In this document: in pieces, positions 1 through 7,754 of the stretch
Position numbering within the stretch: position 1 is the first letter of the stretch
Layout of the letters: every line of letters starts with the position of its first letter
NCBI GenBank assembly: GCA_947624255.1
Contig: CANQJO010000012.1
Location: forward strand, 1 to 61,026
From: an uncultured Ruminococcus sp.
Lineage (GTDB): Bacteria; Bacillota; Clostridia; Oscillospirales; Ruminococcaceae
Length of the DNA stretch: 61,026 nt
Direction of reading: 5' to 3'
Position numbers and translations under genes: made by a program
The notes under the pieces: generated by a model
Told to the model about the DNA's origin: nothing
Seen by the model: only the letters and a program-made list of their open reading frames with translations
The model's database searches: none

Positions 1-141
1 ATCCGGGAAAAACAGAAAGGTTTATGTGCCTGCTGCAATGAAAGGATCACAGTGGAAACGAATTTCCGAGTGCAGAAACACAAGGATAAAACACTGACAC
101 TGGTACATCCCGAATGTCATATTCCTTTAAGAGAAAAGTAA
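1..141 (+). CDS. group II intron-encoded protein, C-terminal HNH end (partial)
   Basis: Frame 1 is open from the first base to a TAA at 139-141 and gives 46 residues. It contains a CxxC pair (C-A-C-C) and a later H-P-E-C-H, the zinc-binding pattern of the HNH endonuclease domain at the C terminus of LtrA-type reverse transcriptase/maturases. In the family this domain nicks the target strand during retrohoming. The reverse transcriptase and maturase domains are upstream of the window. Position directly before intron domain V supports the call. Confidence 0.75.
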   Translation: MREKQKGLCACCNERITVETNFRVQKHKDKTLTLVHPECHIPLREK

Positions 142-180
142 GCCGGTTCGCTACAACATATTGTGGACTTAAAAAGGCTT

Positions 181-255
181 GAGCCGTATGAGGGGAAACT
201 CTCATGTACGGTTCTTAGGTGAGGGAGAAACAGTAATGTTTCTTTCTTACCCGAC
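181..255 (+). ncRNA. group II intron domains V and VI
   Basis: 181-214 is a 34-nt hairpin beginning GAGCCGTATGAGG and ending CATGTACGGTTC around a GAAA tetraloop. Its length, opening AGC triad and tetraloop match domain V of bacterial group II introns. 217-253 forms a second hairpin whose arms (GGTGAGGGAGAAAC and GTTTCTTTCTTACC) pair fully if G-U is allowed; this is domain VI, which carries the branch-point adenosine in the family. The exact branch A is not obvious. The 3' splice site is placed after GAC at 255. Confidence 0.85.
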
Positions 256-1179
256 CAGACTTTGGAGAAAAAACAGCGTTTTATCTCACAAATTATGACC
301 TCTAAAGCACCAGCAAGACGTTGTGAAGATATTGATCAGCAAGCACTCACTTACTCGGAAATCAAGGCACTTTGCACGGGAGATGAACGTATCAAAGAAA
401 AACTGATTCTTGAAAATGAAGTGAAGGAACTGAGGGTACTCGCTGCGGAACACCGCAACACGGTATTTGAAATGGAGGACAAAATCGCACGTTTCCCCGA
501 ACAGGAACAGCGGTTTGTGACGATTCTTGATAATCTTCATATAGACCGTGAAGCACTTCGTAAACTGCCGATTGATCCAGAAACGAAGATCCCCGTATTC
601 AAAATAACTATTGAGGGAAAGGAATATACTGACTGCAAAGAGGCTGCAAAGGCTTTTGAAACAACTGCATTTGCCCTTTGTAAGAAACTGGATACACCTG
701 TCAAAATCGGTGAATTTCAGGGATTTCCATTGTCGGTAACGATAAACAGTAACTATCTCGGCGGCGGTATGACTGCTGAATTGAGAGGAGCATACCCGTA
801 CACAGTTAAGTTAGGTGAGAGTTTTGCCAACAATCTCAAACGTATGGAAAAAGCTCTTTACAGCATTGACTACAAAATCAAGGACGTGCAAGCTGAACTT
901 GGCAGACTGCAAGCAGATATGAAAGAGGCGCAGCATATCATTAACGATCCGTATCCGCAGGAACAAGAGTTAAAGGATAAACAGGAGCGTTTGAAAGTGC
1001 TGACCGAAGAACTCAACAAGGCAGCTCTTGAGGCAAAGCGGAATCATCCTGACAAGCAGAAAACTTGTTACTTTGAGATTGTAAAATTAAAAAAAGAGGC
1101 TATGAAACGCCGCAAACAAGGCAAAAACATAGAAAAGGAACAAGATCAGAAGTCAAAAAGCGAATCTATTGATGATTAA
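256..1179 (+). CDS. conjugative-element SNF2-type helicase, C-terminal exon (partial)
   Basis: This is the 3' exon of a gene split by the group II intron. It reads from CAG at 256 and gives about 307 residues. The start (T-L-E-K-K-Q-R-F-I-S-Q-I-M-T-S-K) and the following A-L-T-Y-S-E-I-K-A-L-C-T-G-D are the conserved end of the helicase core in the very large SNF2/methylase-like proteins carried by Firmicutes integrative conjugative elements (family knowledge). The rest is charged and helical, with likely coiled coil at about residues 195-290 and a Lys-rich tail. There is no start codon with a ribosome site in front; TTG at 262 is internal. A working product needs intron splicing. Function in the element is not established. 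Confidence 0.7.
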   Translation, partial: QTLEKKQRFISQIMTSKAPARRCEDIDQQALTYSEIKALCTGDERIKEKLILENEVKELRVLAAEHRNTVFEMEDKIARFPEQEQRFVTILDNLHIDREALRKLPIDPETKIPVFKITIEGKEYTDCKEAAKAFETTAFALCKKLDTPVKIGEFQGFPLSVTINSNYLGGGMTAELRGAYPYTVKLGESFANNLKRMEKALYSIDYKIKDVQAELGRLQADMKEAQHIINDPYPQEQELKDKQERLKVLTEELNKAALEAKRNHPDKQKTCYFEIVKLKKEAMKRRKQGKNIEKEQDQKSKSESIDD

Positions 1180-1260
1180 CTTCTGCCCCAGTGGGGCAGA
1201 AGTGGGTAGCGGACGGGATACTTCCGTATTCCGTCTGCTGCCTAACGGCTTTTTGCCGTC
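1180..1260 (+). repeat. three consecutive hairpins after the helicase gene
   Basis: 1180-1202 is a perfect inverted repeat (CTTCTGCCCC, loop AGT, GGGGCAGAAG). 1205-1242 is a second hairpin of about 17 pairs, including a few G-U, with a 2-3 nt loop. 1245-1260 is a third (ACGGC, T-rich loop, GCCGT). None is followed by a clear T run except the third, whose loop is T-rich. They may end transcription of the helicase gene or be structured DNA of the conjugative element. Confidence 0.5.
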
Positions 1261-1398
1261 AAATCACTGTTTTTCAAAATAAAAAAAGCCCGAAATCAAG
1301 CGGTTTACTTGAATCTGACTTTTCATAAAACAAGGTATTTTGCGAAAATATGTCCGACAGCAACCTGATTTCCCAAAAATACAACAACGGTGTATAAT
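1261..1398. other. intergenic stretch before the IS5-family element
   Basis: AT-rich sequence with no gene that can be supported. A TATAAT (1393-1398) lies directly against the left end of the insertion sequence; it may be the -10 box of a promoter that once served the tyrosine recombinase at 2307, now separated from it by the insertion. Confidence 0.35.
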
Positions 1399-1462
1399 AG
1401 ACCTGTTCTAAAACCTTGAAAAGATCGAAAAAAATGATAAAATAGAATCAGGTGATGGAAAA

Positions 1463-2288
1463 ATGGACAACGAAAAAAGGATAAAAGAGTTGAAAGAAAA
1501 AGATTATCAGAAATATTTCGGAGTAACCAAAGCAACATTTGATAAAATGCTGAAAATTTTGGAAACAGAGTATACAAATAAGCATAAAAATGGAGGCAGA
1601 CCATCTATATTGAGTGTTTTGGACAAGCTTATAATCATGCTGCAATATTATCGTGAATATCGTACAATGGATAACATAGCCTTTGATTACGGAACGAATA
1701 AAAGCACTGTTTATTATGCCATAAAATGGGCAGAAGAGACACTGATAAAAGATAAGGCATTTCATCTGCCCTCAAGAAAGAAGATGTTAGAAGATACATC
1801 CATAGAGGTAATTGCGGTAGATGCAACAGAATGCGAAATTGAACGTCCCCAAAAAAACAAAAGAAGTATTATTCCGGAAAGAAAAAGAAACATACATTAA
1901 AAATTCAGATCGTCGCTGATGAAAAGACTCAGGATATTCTCAGAATATCGGTTTCAAGCGGAAAAACACATGATTTTAAGCTTTTTAAGAACAGCAGAAT
2001 TCTTGTGCCTGAAGAAACTCTTATTATCGCAGATAAGGGGATACCGGCATTTTTAATGTTCATTTTAATAGTCTTATTCCAATAAAATCCACAAAAAATC
2101 ATAAGTTGACCGACGAGGAACGTTCCTTTAATTCGTCTCTTGCAAAACATAGAATTTTTATAGAACACATTAATCGATATATCAAACGCTTTAAAATTCT
2201 TTCCTATCGTTATAGAAATAAACGCAGAAGATTCACTCTCAGGGCTTCTCTTATTTCCTCTATTTATAATTTTCAGCATGCACTTTGA
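1463..2288 (+). pseudogene. IS5-family DDE transposase, split by frame changes
   Basis: The first frame (1463-1900) gives an N-terminal helix-turn-helix region and the first catalytic Asp context (V-D-A-T-E-C). The frame then moves by -1 at 1852-1858 (A-AAA-AAC) into Q-K-K-Y-Y-S-G-K-K-K-K-H-T-L-K, the expected continuation of the DDE domain, up to A-D-K-G at about 2040. A second change near 2036-2046 is needed to reach N-H-K-L-T and the C-terminal I-E-H-I-N-R region ending at 2288. The first shift sits on a proper slippery heptamer and may be programmed; the second does not and looks like decay. This copy is therefore probably inactive. Confidence 0.8.
1852..1858 (+). promoter_or_regulatory. 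candidate -1 programmed frameshift heptamer A-AAA-AAC
   Basis: In the zero frame the codons are CAA AAA AAC. The heptamer fits X-XXY-YYZ, and a -1 slip leads straight into the conserved YSGKKKKHTLK region of the transposase. Some IS5-family subgroups are known to join two open frames this way. Whether this heptamer works here is inference. Confidence 0.5.
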
Positions 2289-2306
2289 GGTTTTAGAACA
2301 GGTCTA

Positions 2307-3443
2307 ATGATTTGCGTAAAATGCAAAAAAGAAATTCCGGACGGCAGTGTTTTCTGTAACTTTTGCGGCAAAAAGCAGACCGTGACGAAATTAAGAACGC
2401 ATAAACGCTCTCACGGAACAGGGACGATCTCAAAGGACACACGCAACAGAAAGCAGTGGAAAGCCTATGCTCCTGCCGATAAATACAGTAAAAAGCGGAT
2501 ATACATCGGCTGTTTTTCAACACGTCAGGAGGCTCAGCAGGCTCTTGATGATTATATCAAGAACGGTCGCCCGGAGTTTTACAATGCCACTGTAGGTGAT
2601 ATTTACAAGCTTTGGAGCGATACGCATTTCCGGCAAGTCTCACAGTCTGCAGTCAATTTGTATTCGTCCATGTGGAAAAGATTCGCAGGCATTGAAAATA
2701 TGCCCATGAGAGAGCTTAGAACGGCGCATATTCAAGCTATAATCGACAAATCAACGAGTAAATCCGCCGCCGATACTATCAAGGTTTTGGCAGTGATGCT
2801 CTGCAAATTTGCAATGGAAAATGATATAATCTTGAAAAATTACGCAGACTTTTCAAAAATCCCCAAATTTGATAAGCATGAAAAGAGGATCTTCACCGCT
2901 GATGAGATCAACAAGCTATGGGAGCATTCAAGTGATGAGGTCGTAAAGATAATTCTTTTGATGATATATACGGGAATGAGGATCGGCGAAATGACGGCTT
3001 TGAAGGTATCAGATATTCACCTGCCAGACGGCTATATAATAGGCGGCGAAAAGACAAAGGCAGGCAGGGAGCGCATTATTCCTATACCGGATTCAATTCC
3101 CGAATTGGCTGAATTTATCGCTGATATGATGAACGGCAAGTCTGAAAATGACAGCTTGGTGGAAATCAGCAATCAGATATTAAGAAACAAATTTTACAAA
3201 GCAATGATAGACTGCGGGATCTCAAACGGTCACAAACAGGGGTATCGGTACATTCTTGATGACAAAACACTCACGCCACACAGTACCAGACATACATTTG
3301 CATCGCTGTCCGCTGCCGCAGGAATGAGGGCAGAGAACTTGCAAAAGATAATCGGTCATGCAAACTATAACACGACCGCTGAGGTCTATATTCATCAGAA
3401 TGTAGACAAACTCAAAGAGGAAATGTCGAAGCTGAAGCGCTGA
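2307..3443 (+). CDS. tyrosine recombinase (integrase) with N-terminal zinc ribbon
   Basis: 378 residues. The N terminus has two CxxC pairs (C3/C6 and C17/C20), a zinc ribbon found in some conjugative-element integrases. A SAM-like DNA-binding core follows at about residues 90-180, then the catalytic domain with R225 (T-G-M-R-I-G-E), H325 and R328 (H-S-T-R-H), H351 (G-H-A-N-Y) and nucleophile Y361. All catalytic residues are present, so the protein may be active. The family excises and integrates mobile elements. The start ATG abuts the IS5-family right end and has only a weak ribosome site, so expression may be altered by the insertion. It probably belonged to the conjugative element whose helicase remains at 256-1179. 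Confidence 0.9.
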   Translation: MICVKCKKEIPDGSVFCNFCGKKQTVTKLRTHKRSHGTGTISKDTRNRKQWKAYAPADKYSKKRIYIGCFSTRQEAQQALDDYIKNGRPEFYNATVGDIYKLWSDTHFRQVSQSAVNLYSSMWKRFAGIENMPMRELRTAHIQAIIDKSTSKSAADTIKVLAVMLCKFAMENDIILKNYADFSKIPKFDKHEKRIFTADEINKLWEHSSDEVVKIILLMIYTGMRIGEMTALKVSDIHLPDGYIIGGEKTKAGRERIIPIPDSIPELAEFIADMMNGKSENDSLVEISNQILRNKFYKAMIDCGISNGHKQGYRYILDDKTLTPHSTRHTFASLSAAAGMRAENLQKIIGHANYNTTAEVYIHQNVDKLKEEMSKLKR

Positions 3444-3516
3444 TTTTTACGCACAAAATTACGCACAATCCACAACACTTTTGAAAACGTCAAAACATTT
3501 TTCAAAATACAACATT

Positions 3517-3559
3517 AAAAAATCGCCTATTTACCGTTGTTTGTAAAGGGCGATTTTTT
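3517..3559 (+). terminator. Rho-independent terminator after the integrase
   Basis: AAAAAATCGCC at 3517-3527 pairs with GGCGATTTTTT at 3549-3559; the 3' arm ends in six T. It lies about 75 nt after the integrase stop. The A run on the other side means it could act in both directions. Confidence 0.75.
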
Positions 3560-3634
3560 CGGGAATTTCAGATTTTTCACGATTTTCGGGATTTTTTAAT
3601 TTATCCCTAAAATTTAATTTTCCTTTTCACCCCC

Positions 3635-4060
3635 TTGATACCAAAACAACACTGTATTTCAAAACATCGAATCGCAGAAAGTGCCGTAAATAGGGCGTTT
3701 TCTGCGATTTACTTTTGTATCATTTTCGGTGTTTACATAGATGACGGCTACAGCGGCACGGACTTCTCACGCCCCGGTGTAACAGCTCTGCTTGACGATG
3801 CCAAGACAGGAAAAATCAATCTGATACTCTGCAAGGATTTGAGCAGATTTGGTCGAAATTATATCCAAGTAGTTCAGTACACAGATTACATTTTTCCAAT
3901 GTACAATATTCGCTTCATTGCTCTCACCGACAATGTGGATACGGCAAATTCCGCAAGTTCGGGAATGGACATGATGCCGATCATGAACGTTGTAAGAGCA
4001 CTATATGGACAAAATCCAAAAGTGACCTATTTACCGATAAAAATAGACCTCCGCACTTAA
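3635..4060 (+). pseudogene. large serine recombinase, resolvase-domain fragment
   Basis: Recognisable from about 3727 to 4000: Y-I-D-D-G-Y-S-G-T-D-F-S-R-P-G, then C-K-D-L-S-R-F-G-R-N-Y and F-I-A-L-T-D-N-V-D-T, which is the central part of the catalytic domain of TndX/TnpX-type transposon recombinases. The N terminus with the catalytic Ser is missing, and after M-N-V-V the sequence is unrelated and soon joins the IS3-type remnant. The upstream codons 3635-3726 do not match the family. A broken relic of a second mobile element. Confidence 0.8.
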
Positions 4061-4180
4061 TCTTGACGGTTTGTCTCCCGTTGCGTACAGGCTCAAAGCT
4101 GCATAAAAAAAGCGACCAAGATTTCTCTTAGTCGCTTTGCATAAGTTTTTTCTTAAAAGTTTGTCTAACTTTTTGGGGCG
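4056..4180 (+). mobile_element. IS3-type element, 3' end remnant
   Basis: One frame reads L-N-L-D-G-L-S-P-V-A-Y-R-L-K-A-A then stop (4057-4107), matching the last residues of OrfB of the element at 54352-54696 (L-K-L-D-T-L-S-P-I-E-Y-R-L-N-A-A). It is followed by the same AGCGACCAAGA/TCTTAGTCGCT hairpin and the same GTCTAACTTTTTG end as at 54698-54768. Everything upstream of the last 17 codons is lost. It probably truncated the serine recombinase fragment. Confidence 0.75.
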
Positions 4181-4228
4181 GTTCATTTTCGCCCCGGGAA
4201 AACAAGAGAGAACAGAAGCAATGTTGTC

Positions 4229-4399
4229 CTAATTTTTTGAGTTGTGTTCATTCTTTACAGTAGTCGTTACCGAAGTAGTTGTTGTAAAGGTGACTGTTGA
4301 TGAATTACTCGTACTGTTGCCGCTGACGGTTACTGTTGTAACGGTTTTTCCGTCATCAGACACAAATGTTTTTGTTTCACTGAATTTATTATTTTCCAT
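4229..4399 (-). CDS. 56-aa Thr/Ser-rich small peptide at the operon end
   Basis: Starts at the ATG at 4397-4399 behind GAGGAAATAATA, a good ribosome site; an upstream in-frame extension to 4444 has no such site and would overlap the preceding gene. The product is M-E-N-N-K-F-S-E-T-K followed by a long Thr/Ser/Val region (16 Thr and 9 Ser of 56) and the tail K-N-E-H-N-S-K-N. No signal peptide, Cys or membrane segment. It is the last gene of the ATP-grasp/alpha-E/transglutaminase operon, 13 nt after its neighbour. It resembles no family I recognise. A peptide substrate for the operon enzymes is a plausible inference only; low-complexity reading frames of this size can also be spurious. Confidence 0.6.
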   Translation of the reverse strand: MENNKFSETKTFVSDDGKTVTTVTVSGNSTSNSSTVTFTTTTSVTTTVKNEHNSKN

Positions 4400-4412
4400 T
4401 ATTATTTCCTCA

Positions 4413-5333
4413 CTATATAATCTTGAAGCATACAGTCTTGGCATTTATCAGAGGACTGTTATATGCAAAATACACCGTACCCGACACAGGCGTTCTTATC
4501 TCAGCGACAAGTTCACCGTCAAAGGGATCAACGATCTTGCCAAGCACGTCACCACGCTCTACCGTACTGCCGATCCTTGCAGTCCTGAAAAACATTCCTG
4601 CCGACTCTGATTGAATTTGTCTTGTCTTATTTTCGTTGAGTATCTCGGTGATATATCCGGGAGGCGTTTTTGCACTGACAATACCTCTGTTATTCATAAA
4701 TCTTAGTATTGCATTCACAGCTTCGTCGGCAGCTTCTGTATCAACCTCATCAGTCGCATTGGCATATACCGAAAAAGCCTTTGTCTCCCACACCTGCCAG
4801 TTATAATTGAGCGTTGTTGTATCATAAGGACGTGGCTTGCGGACGATACCGAATTTCAACCCGAAATCTTTCATTATCTCAGCATCGGTAAATCCTGTAT
4901 CCATCATTTTTACATGAGGCAGAAATATACCCGGCTGATAAAAGCTTGCAAGCTGGATCCCGTACTCATATCCCTGCAATTTGCTGAAAATTCCGTCCGC
5001 TATGCGCTGAGTGGTCTCGCCCATATTATAGCCGGGGAACATTCTGTTGATGTCCGTATTATCCATTGCCCAGAATCGCTTGCCGATGTTCATTGAGTAA
5101 TAATTAACGCACGGTATCACCATTATCTCGCAGTCCTCAGCGATCTTTCCATCTGATTCAAGCTTTTTGAGTGCCTGCACCATACGGCTGCAAACATACA
5201 TCTGCTGCACCTCATTACCTCGCATGGCACCCACGATCGCAAGAGACTTTTTCCCGTGTCCGAAGCGGTATCCGATGACATCAAGCTGCTCACGGTACGG
5301 CGATTTAAGTGAAAAAAGTATTTTTCTTTTCAA
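4413..5333 (-). CDS. M14/AstE-like protein lacking zinc ligands (probable pseudoenzyme)
   Basis: 306 residues from a TTG start behind GGGAGGTGA. It aligns along its length with the upstream neighbour and keeps the substrate-site motif D-x-N-R-x-F-P-G and the C-terminal beta domain with G-D-V-L-G-K-I-V-D-P. The HxxE zinc motif is changed to R38-G-N-E41, the third ligand (D-V-H-S-S in the neighbour) reads Q-L-A-S-F, and the catalytic Glu region (V-V-E-M-G) reads S-V-Y-A-N. Two zinc ligands and the catalytic Glu are thus lost. It overlaps the active paralogue by 4 nt, which suggests a heteromeric partner or a binding role. Family members normally remove acyl groups from amino acids (succinylglutamate desuccinylase/aspartoacylase). 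Confidence 0.75.
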   Translation of the reverse strand: MKRKILFSLKSPYREQLDVIGYRFGHGKKSLAIVGAMRGNEVQQMYVCSRMVQALKKLESDGKIAEDCEIMVIPCVNYYSMNIGKRFWAMDNTDINRMFPGYNMGETTQRIADGIFSKLQGYEYGIQLASFYQPGIFLPHVKMMDTGFTDAEIMKDFGLKFGIVRKPRPYDTTTLNYNWQVWETKAFSVYANATDEVDTEAADEAVNAILRFMNNRGIVSAKTPPGYITEILNENKTRQIQSESAGMFFRTARIGSTVERGDVLGKIVDPFDGELVAEIRTPVSGTVYFAYNSPLINAKTVCFKII

Positions 5334-6271
5334 GCCGTCTCACCTCCCACAGCAGGCTGCAATATTCTTGCAAGCAGCGATCCGCCGTACACTACGGGAT
5401 ATTCCCGGAGCGTGAAGATCATTCCGTCACAAACAGCCTGAACTTTCTCTATTACCTCAGAGGTAAGCGGATCGACCACATCGCCGATATGATCGCCCTT
5501 TTTCACATTTTCACCGAAGTCTGCACAGGGCACGAAAATTCCTGCCGCATCAGAATTGACAAAGCCGACATCATGTCCTAAAGAAACAACAGGTTCACGC
5601 ACAGGCGCAGTTTCGCCTTTCCACATTCCAAGCTCACTCATGAGATTTATGACACCGTCAAAAAGCTGTTTACAGTATTCCTTTGTGATACGCATACCCA
5701 CGCCCATTTCAACAACAAGAGTTTTTGTTCCTTTGCTGTTAAGAGTGTGGGCAAGTGTAGATTCAAGTACCGTTGCCGATTCGTGTATCCACACAAAATC
5801 AACATTCATCAGCCTTGCATACGGCACAAGAATATCCGCAGTCGGAACACTGATGCGTATCTGAGGTATCTCTCTGAGGAAAATATTGCTTGAATGAACG
5901 TCAACACATATATCCGAGCCACACAGATCATCAACAATAGATGAGCATATCACCTCGACCATTGTTCCCTGCTTTGTTCCGGGAAATACTCTGTTCATAT
6001 CGAGATCAAACATCGGTATGCCTCTTGTTATCGAATCAATTCCCATTGGATTCAGCGCAGGATAAATATCAAGGATCCCGTCAAGCCGATCTATATGTTC
6101 ATCAACGAAACTGCCGACCATATATGCAAGATACTGTCCCTCCAGTTCATCACCGTGAGTTCCCGTTACAAGGCTCAGACGTGTCTTGCTGCTGCCATTC
6201 TGTATTCTGCGCTTTCGGATATTCAAGTTTTCATTTACTGCAAGCGGTATGCTTGCAACCGTTTCAATCAC
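5330..6271 (-). CDS. M14-family zinc amidohydrolase (AstE/AspA-like)
   Basis: About 313 residues. The GTG at 6269-6271 has AAAGGAG 8 nt upstream and is preferred over the TTG at 6289, which lacks a site. It has G-T-H-G-D-E (zinc His and Glu, about residues 39 and 42), D-M-N-R-V-F-P-G, D-V-H-S-S (third zinc ligand, about 126) and V-V-E-M-G with the catalytic Glu, and ends with a lipoyl-like beta domain (D-H-I-G-D-V-V-D-P). All residues needed for a zinc-dependent deacylase or amide hydrolase are visible. The substrate is unknown; coupling to an ATP-grasp and a transglutaminase points to an amide made or recognised by those enzymes rather than to arginine catabolism. Cytoplasmic: no signal peptide. 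Confidence 0.8.
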   Translation of the reverse strand: MIETVASIPLAVNENLNIRKRRIQNGSSKTRLSLVTGTHGDELEGQYLAYMVGSFVDEHIDRLDGILDIYPALNPMGIDSITRGIPMFDLDMNRVFPGTKQGTMVEVICSSIVDDLCGSDICVDVHSSNIFLREIPQIRISVPTADILVPYARLMNVDFVWIHESATVLESTLAHTLNSKGTKTLVVEMGVGMRITKEYCKQLFDGVINLMSELGMWKGETAPVREPVVSLGHDVGFVNSDAAGIFVPCADFGENVKKGDHIGDVVDPLTSEVIEKVQAVCDGMIFTLREYPVVYGGSLLARILQPAVGGETA

Positions 6272-6285
6272 CGGTAACACTCCTT

Positions 6286-7056
6286 TCAAGACAGTACGCT
6301 TCTTACGAGCTGCATCTGATTAGTATATTTTCCGAACATAACGCCCCTGTCAACAGCACAGTCACGAAAATCACGTCCCTGAGATATCACAAGATAGTCA
6401 TCGTTTATGGAGCAGTTATTGGCAGGATCGATCCCCTCCCAGTGATCTCCCGTCCAGTATTCGACCCATGAATGCGTTTCGCCGTCACAGAATGCAAGTC
6501 CTGCTATGTATCTTGCGGCAATTCCGTCCATTCTCAGAAGTGATATCAAAATATGCGAAAAGTCCTGACATACGCCTTTTCTCAGTGCAAATGCCTGCGC
6601 CGCAGTCGTTGAGGTATCGGTAAAGCCTTTTCCGTACTCTATTTTATCGGAAAGAACGTCACAGAGATACGCAGCCCTTTCGGTCACAGTTCCCGTACAG
6701 CCGCCCCTTATCTCAGAATAAAACGCTTTCAGATCGTCATCCGGAGCGGTGTACTGCGACTGATAAAGATAGCATGGCATAAAATCAGTTCGGTATTGCG
6801 TATTATCGACATTAGCAATTCCCTTGATCTCAAAATCAAGAAAACGATGATCGCCCTTGATATATCCTGCGGTAACATTGTTTCCAAATGCATCAGATGT
6901 CTGCTGTGTTGAAACATACGGATCAATATTAAGAGAGCAAGAAAGCAGCTTTTGTGTTGGATTTTCAGGCGGTATCACTCTCAGCGCAAAACTGTGGTTA
7001 TGGACGTAATCGTCAAAGGTCAGCTTTGTGGAATAATAAAAATTGATGCGTTTCAT
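6286..7056 (-). CDS. transglutaminase-like cysteine protease fold protein
   Basis: 256 residues, ATG behind GGAGGTGCTTGT, overlapping the upstream gene by 4 nt. The N-terminal half is the beta-rich extension usual in COG1305 proteins encoded beside alpha-E proteins. The core carries the full catalytic triad: C163 (G-V-C-Q-D-F-S-H), H195 (E-T-H-S-W-V-E-Y) and D210 (G-I-D-P-A-N-N). No signal peptide, so cytoplasmic. In the family the fold hydrolyses or transfers amide bonds. In published genome-context analysis of amidoligase systems, this protein, alpha-E and the permuted ATP-grasp travel together and are predicted to make or process a peptide tag; the actual substrate is unknown. Confidence 0.9.
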   Translation of the reverse strand: MKRINFYYSTKLTFDDYVHNHSFALRVIPPENPTQKLLSCSLNIDPYVSTQQTSDAFGNNVTAGYIKGDHRFLDFEIKGIANVDNTQYRTDFMPCYLYQSQYTAPDDDLKAFYSEIRGGCTGTVTERAAYLCDVLSDKIEYGKGFTDTSTTAAQAFALRKGVCQDFSHILISLLRMDGIAARYIAGLAFCDGETHSWVEYWTGDHWEGIDPANNCSINDDYLVISQGRDFRDCAVDRGVMFGKYTNQMQLVRSVLS

Positions 7057-7754
7057 ACAAGCACCTCCGATCTCTCAAACAGGTGTTCAAGAGCTTCTGT
7101 AGCCATGACACTGTTCTGCTCATAATCGCTCTCCGAGACAAGCATCTCAGTAAGTACCGACATATATTTTGCGTTGTATCGGTAGGGTGTTCCCTGCGGC
7201 ACACGGTCAAGATTCTTGCGAAGCCTTACAAATTCCTTTTTCACGGAATCATACGGATATTTCAGCCTGACATACATATCCAGCCGCTCTAAAGTCTTGC
7301 CGATATAGATAATGTTCCTTATTTCATCATCGAAGATATGCTCGTTGATACTTCCCCAGAAACTGTAAAGCATATCCTCAAGCGGCAGCAGCGACATACG
7401 GATATTATTGCTCTGTTCAGCCTTGAAAAGCGTATCTTTTGCCATTTGCAGGTATGAAAGTGACACGGTTGAGATCTCCTCACGAAGGACTATACCGTTG
7501 TCGTATGCTCTTTCAAGACTGAATGATGCCGAGTTCGGATTGCTTTTATCAAATATAAAGCTGCGCATAAACAGCTTGCTGTCAGCATATGTATCGGCAA
7601 GACCGAAGTTTTCAAGGTATTGCTTATACCACTGCTTTGATTCGATCATTTTATCATACAGATCTCCAAGTGCTTTCAGAGTTGTAAAAAATCTTTCTGT
7701 ATAGCGTCCCAGCCAATAAAGGCGGTCGCTGTGTTCTAACGAGATAGTACCCAT
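7053..7754 (-). CDS. alpha-E domain protein (COG2307)
   Basis: 233 residues, all-helical by composition, opening with H-S-D-R-L-Y-W-L-G-R-Y-T-E-R-F, the hallmark of alpha-E proteins. The start ATG (GGAGG 12 nt upstream) overlaps the end of the ATP-grasp gene by 19 nt, so the two are translated together. Alpha-E proteins have no assigned reaction; they always sit next to a circularly permuted ATP-grasp and usually a transglutaminase, and are taken to form a complex or a carrier with them. Nothing in the sequence suggests membrane location. Confidence 0.9.
   Translation of the reverse strand: MGTISLEHSDRLYWLGRYTERFFTTLKALGDLYDKMIESKQWYKQYLENFGLADTYADSKLFMRSFIFDKSNPNSASFSLERAYDNGIVLREEISTVSLSYLQMAKDTLFKAEQSNNIRMSLLPLEDMLYSFWGSINEHIFDDEIRNIIYIGKTLERLDMYVRLKYPYDSVKKEFVRLRKNLDRVPQGTPYRYNAKYMSVLTEMLVSESDYEQNSVMATEALEHLFERSEVLV

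Larger units (their letters stand above)
1..255 (+). mobile_element. group II intron, 3' portion
   Basis: The window opens inside a group II intron. The visible part contains the last 46 codons of the intron-encoded protein (1-141), a short spacer, domain V (181-214) and domain VI (about 217-253). The intron appears to end at about 255, because from 256 the reading frame continues directly into a conserved helicase sequence (Q-T-L-E-K-K-Q). The 5' part of the intron and the 5' exon lie outside the window, so class and completeness cannot be judged. Confidence 0.85.
1399..2305 (+). mobile_element. IS5-family insertion sequence (copy 1, about 0.9 kb)
   Basis: Ends are inverted repeats: AGACCTGTTCTAAAACCT at 1399-1416 and its complement at 2288-2305. 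It is flanked by AAT on both sides (1396-1398 and 2306-2308); if the outer A/T is counted as target, the duplication would be TA. It contains one transposase gene in at least two frames. Right-end sequence of the same element recurs, inverted, at 9269-9370 and from 60954 to the window edge. It inserted immediately upstream of the tyrosine recombinase start at 2307. Confidence 0.9.
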
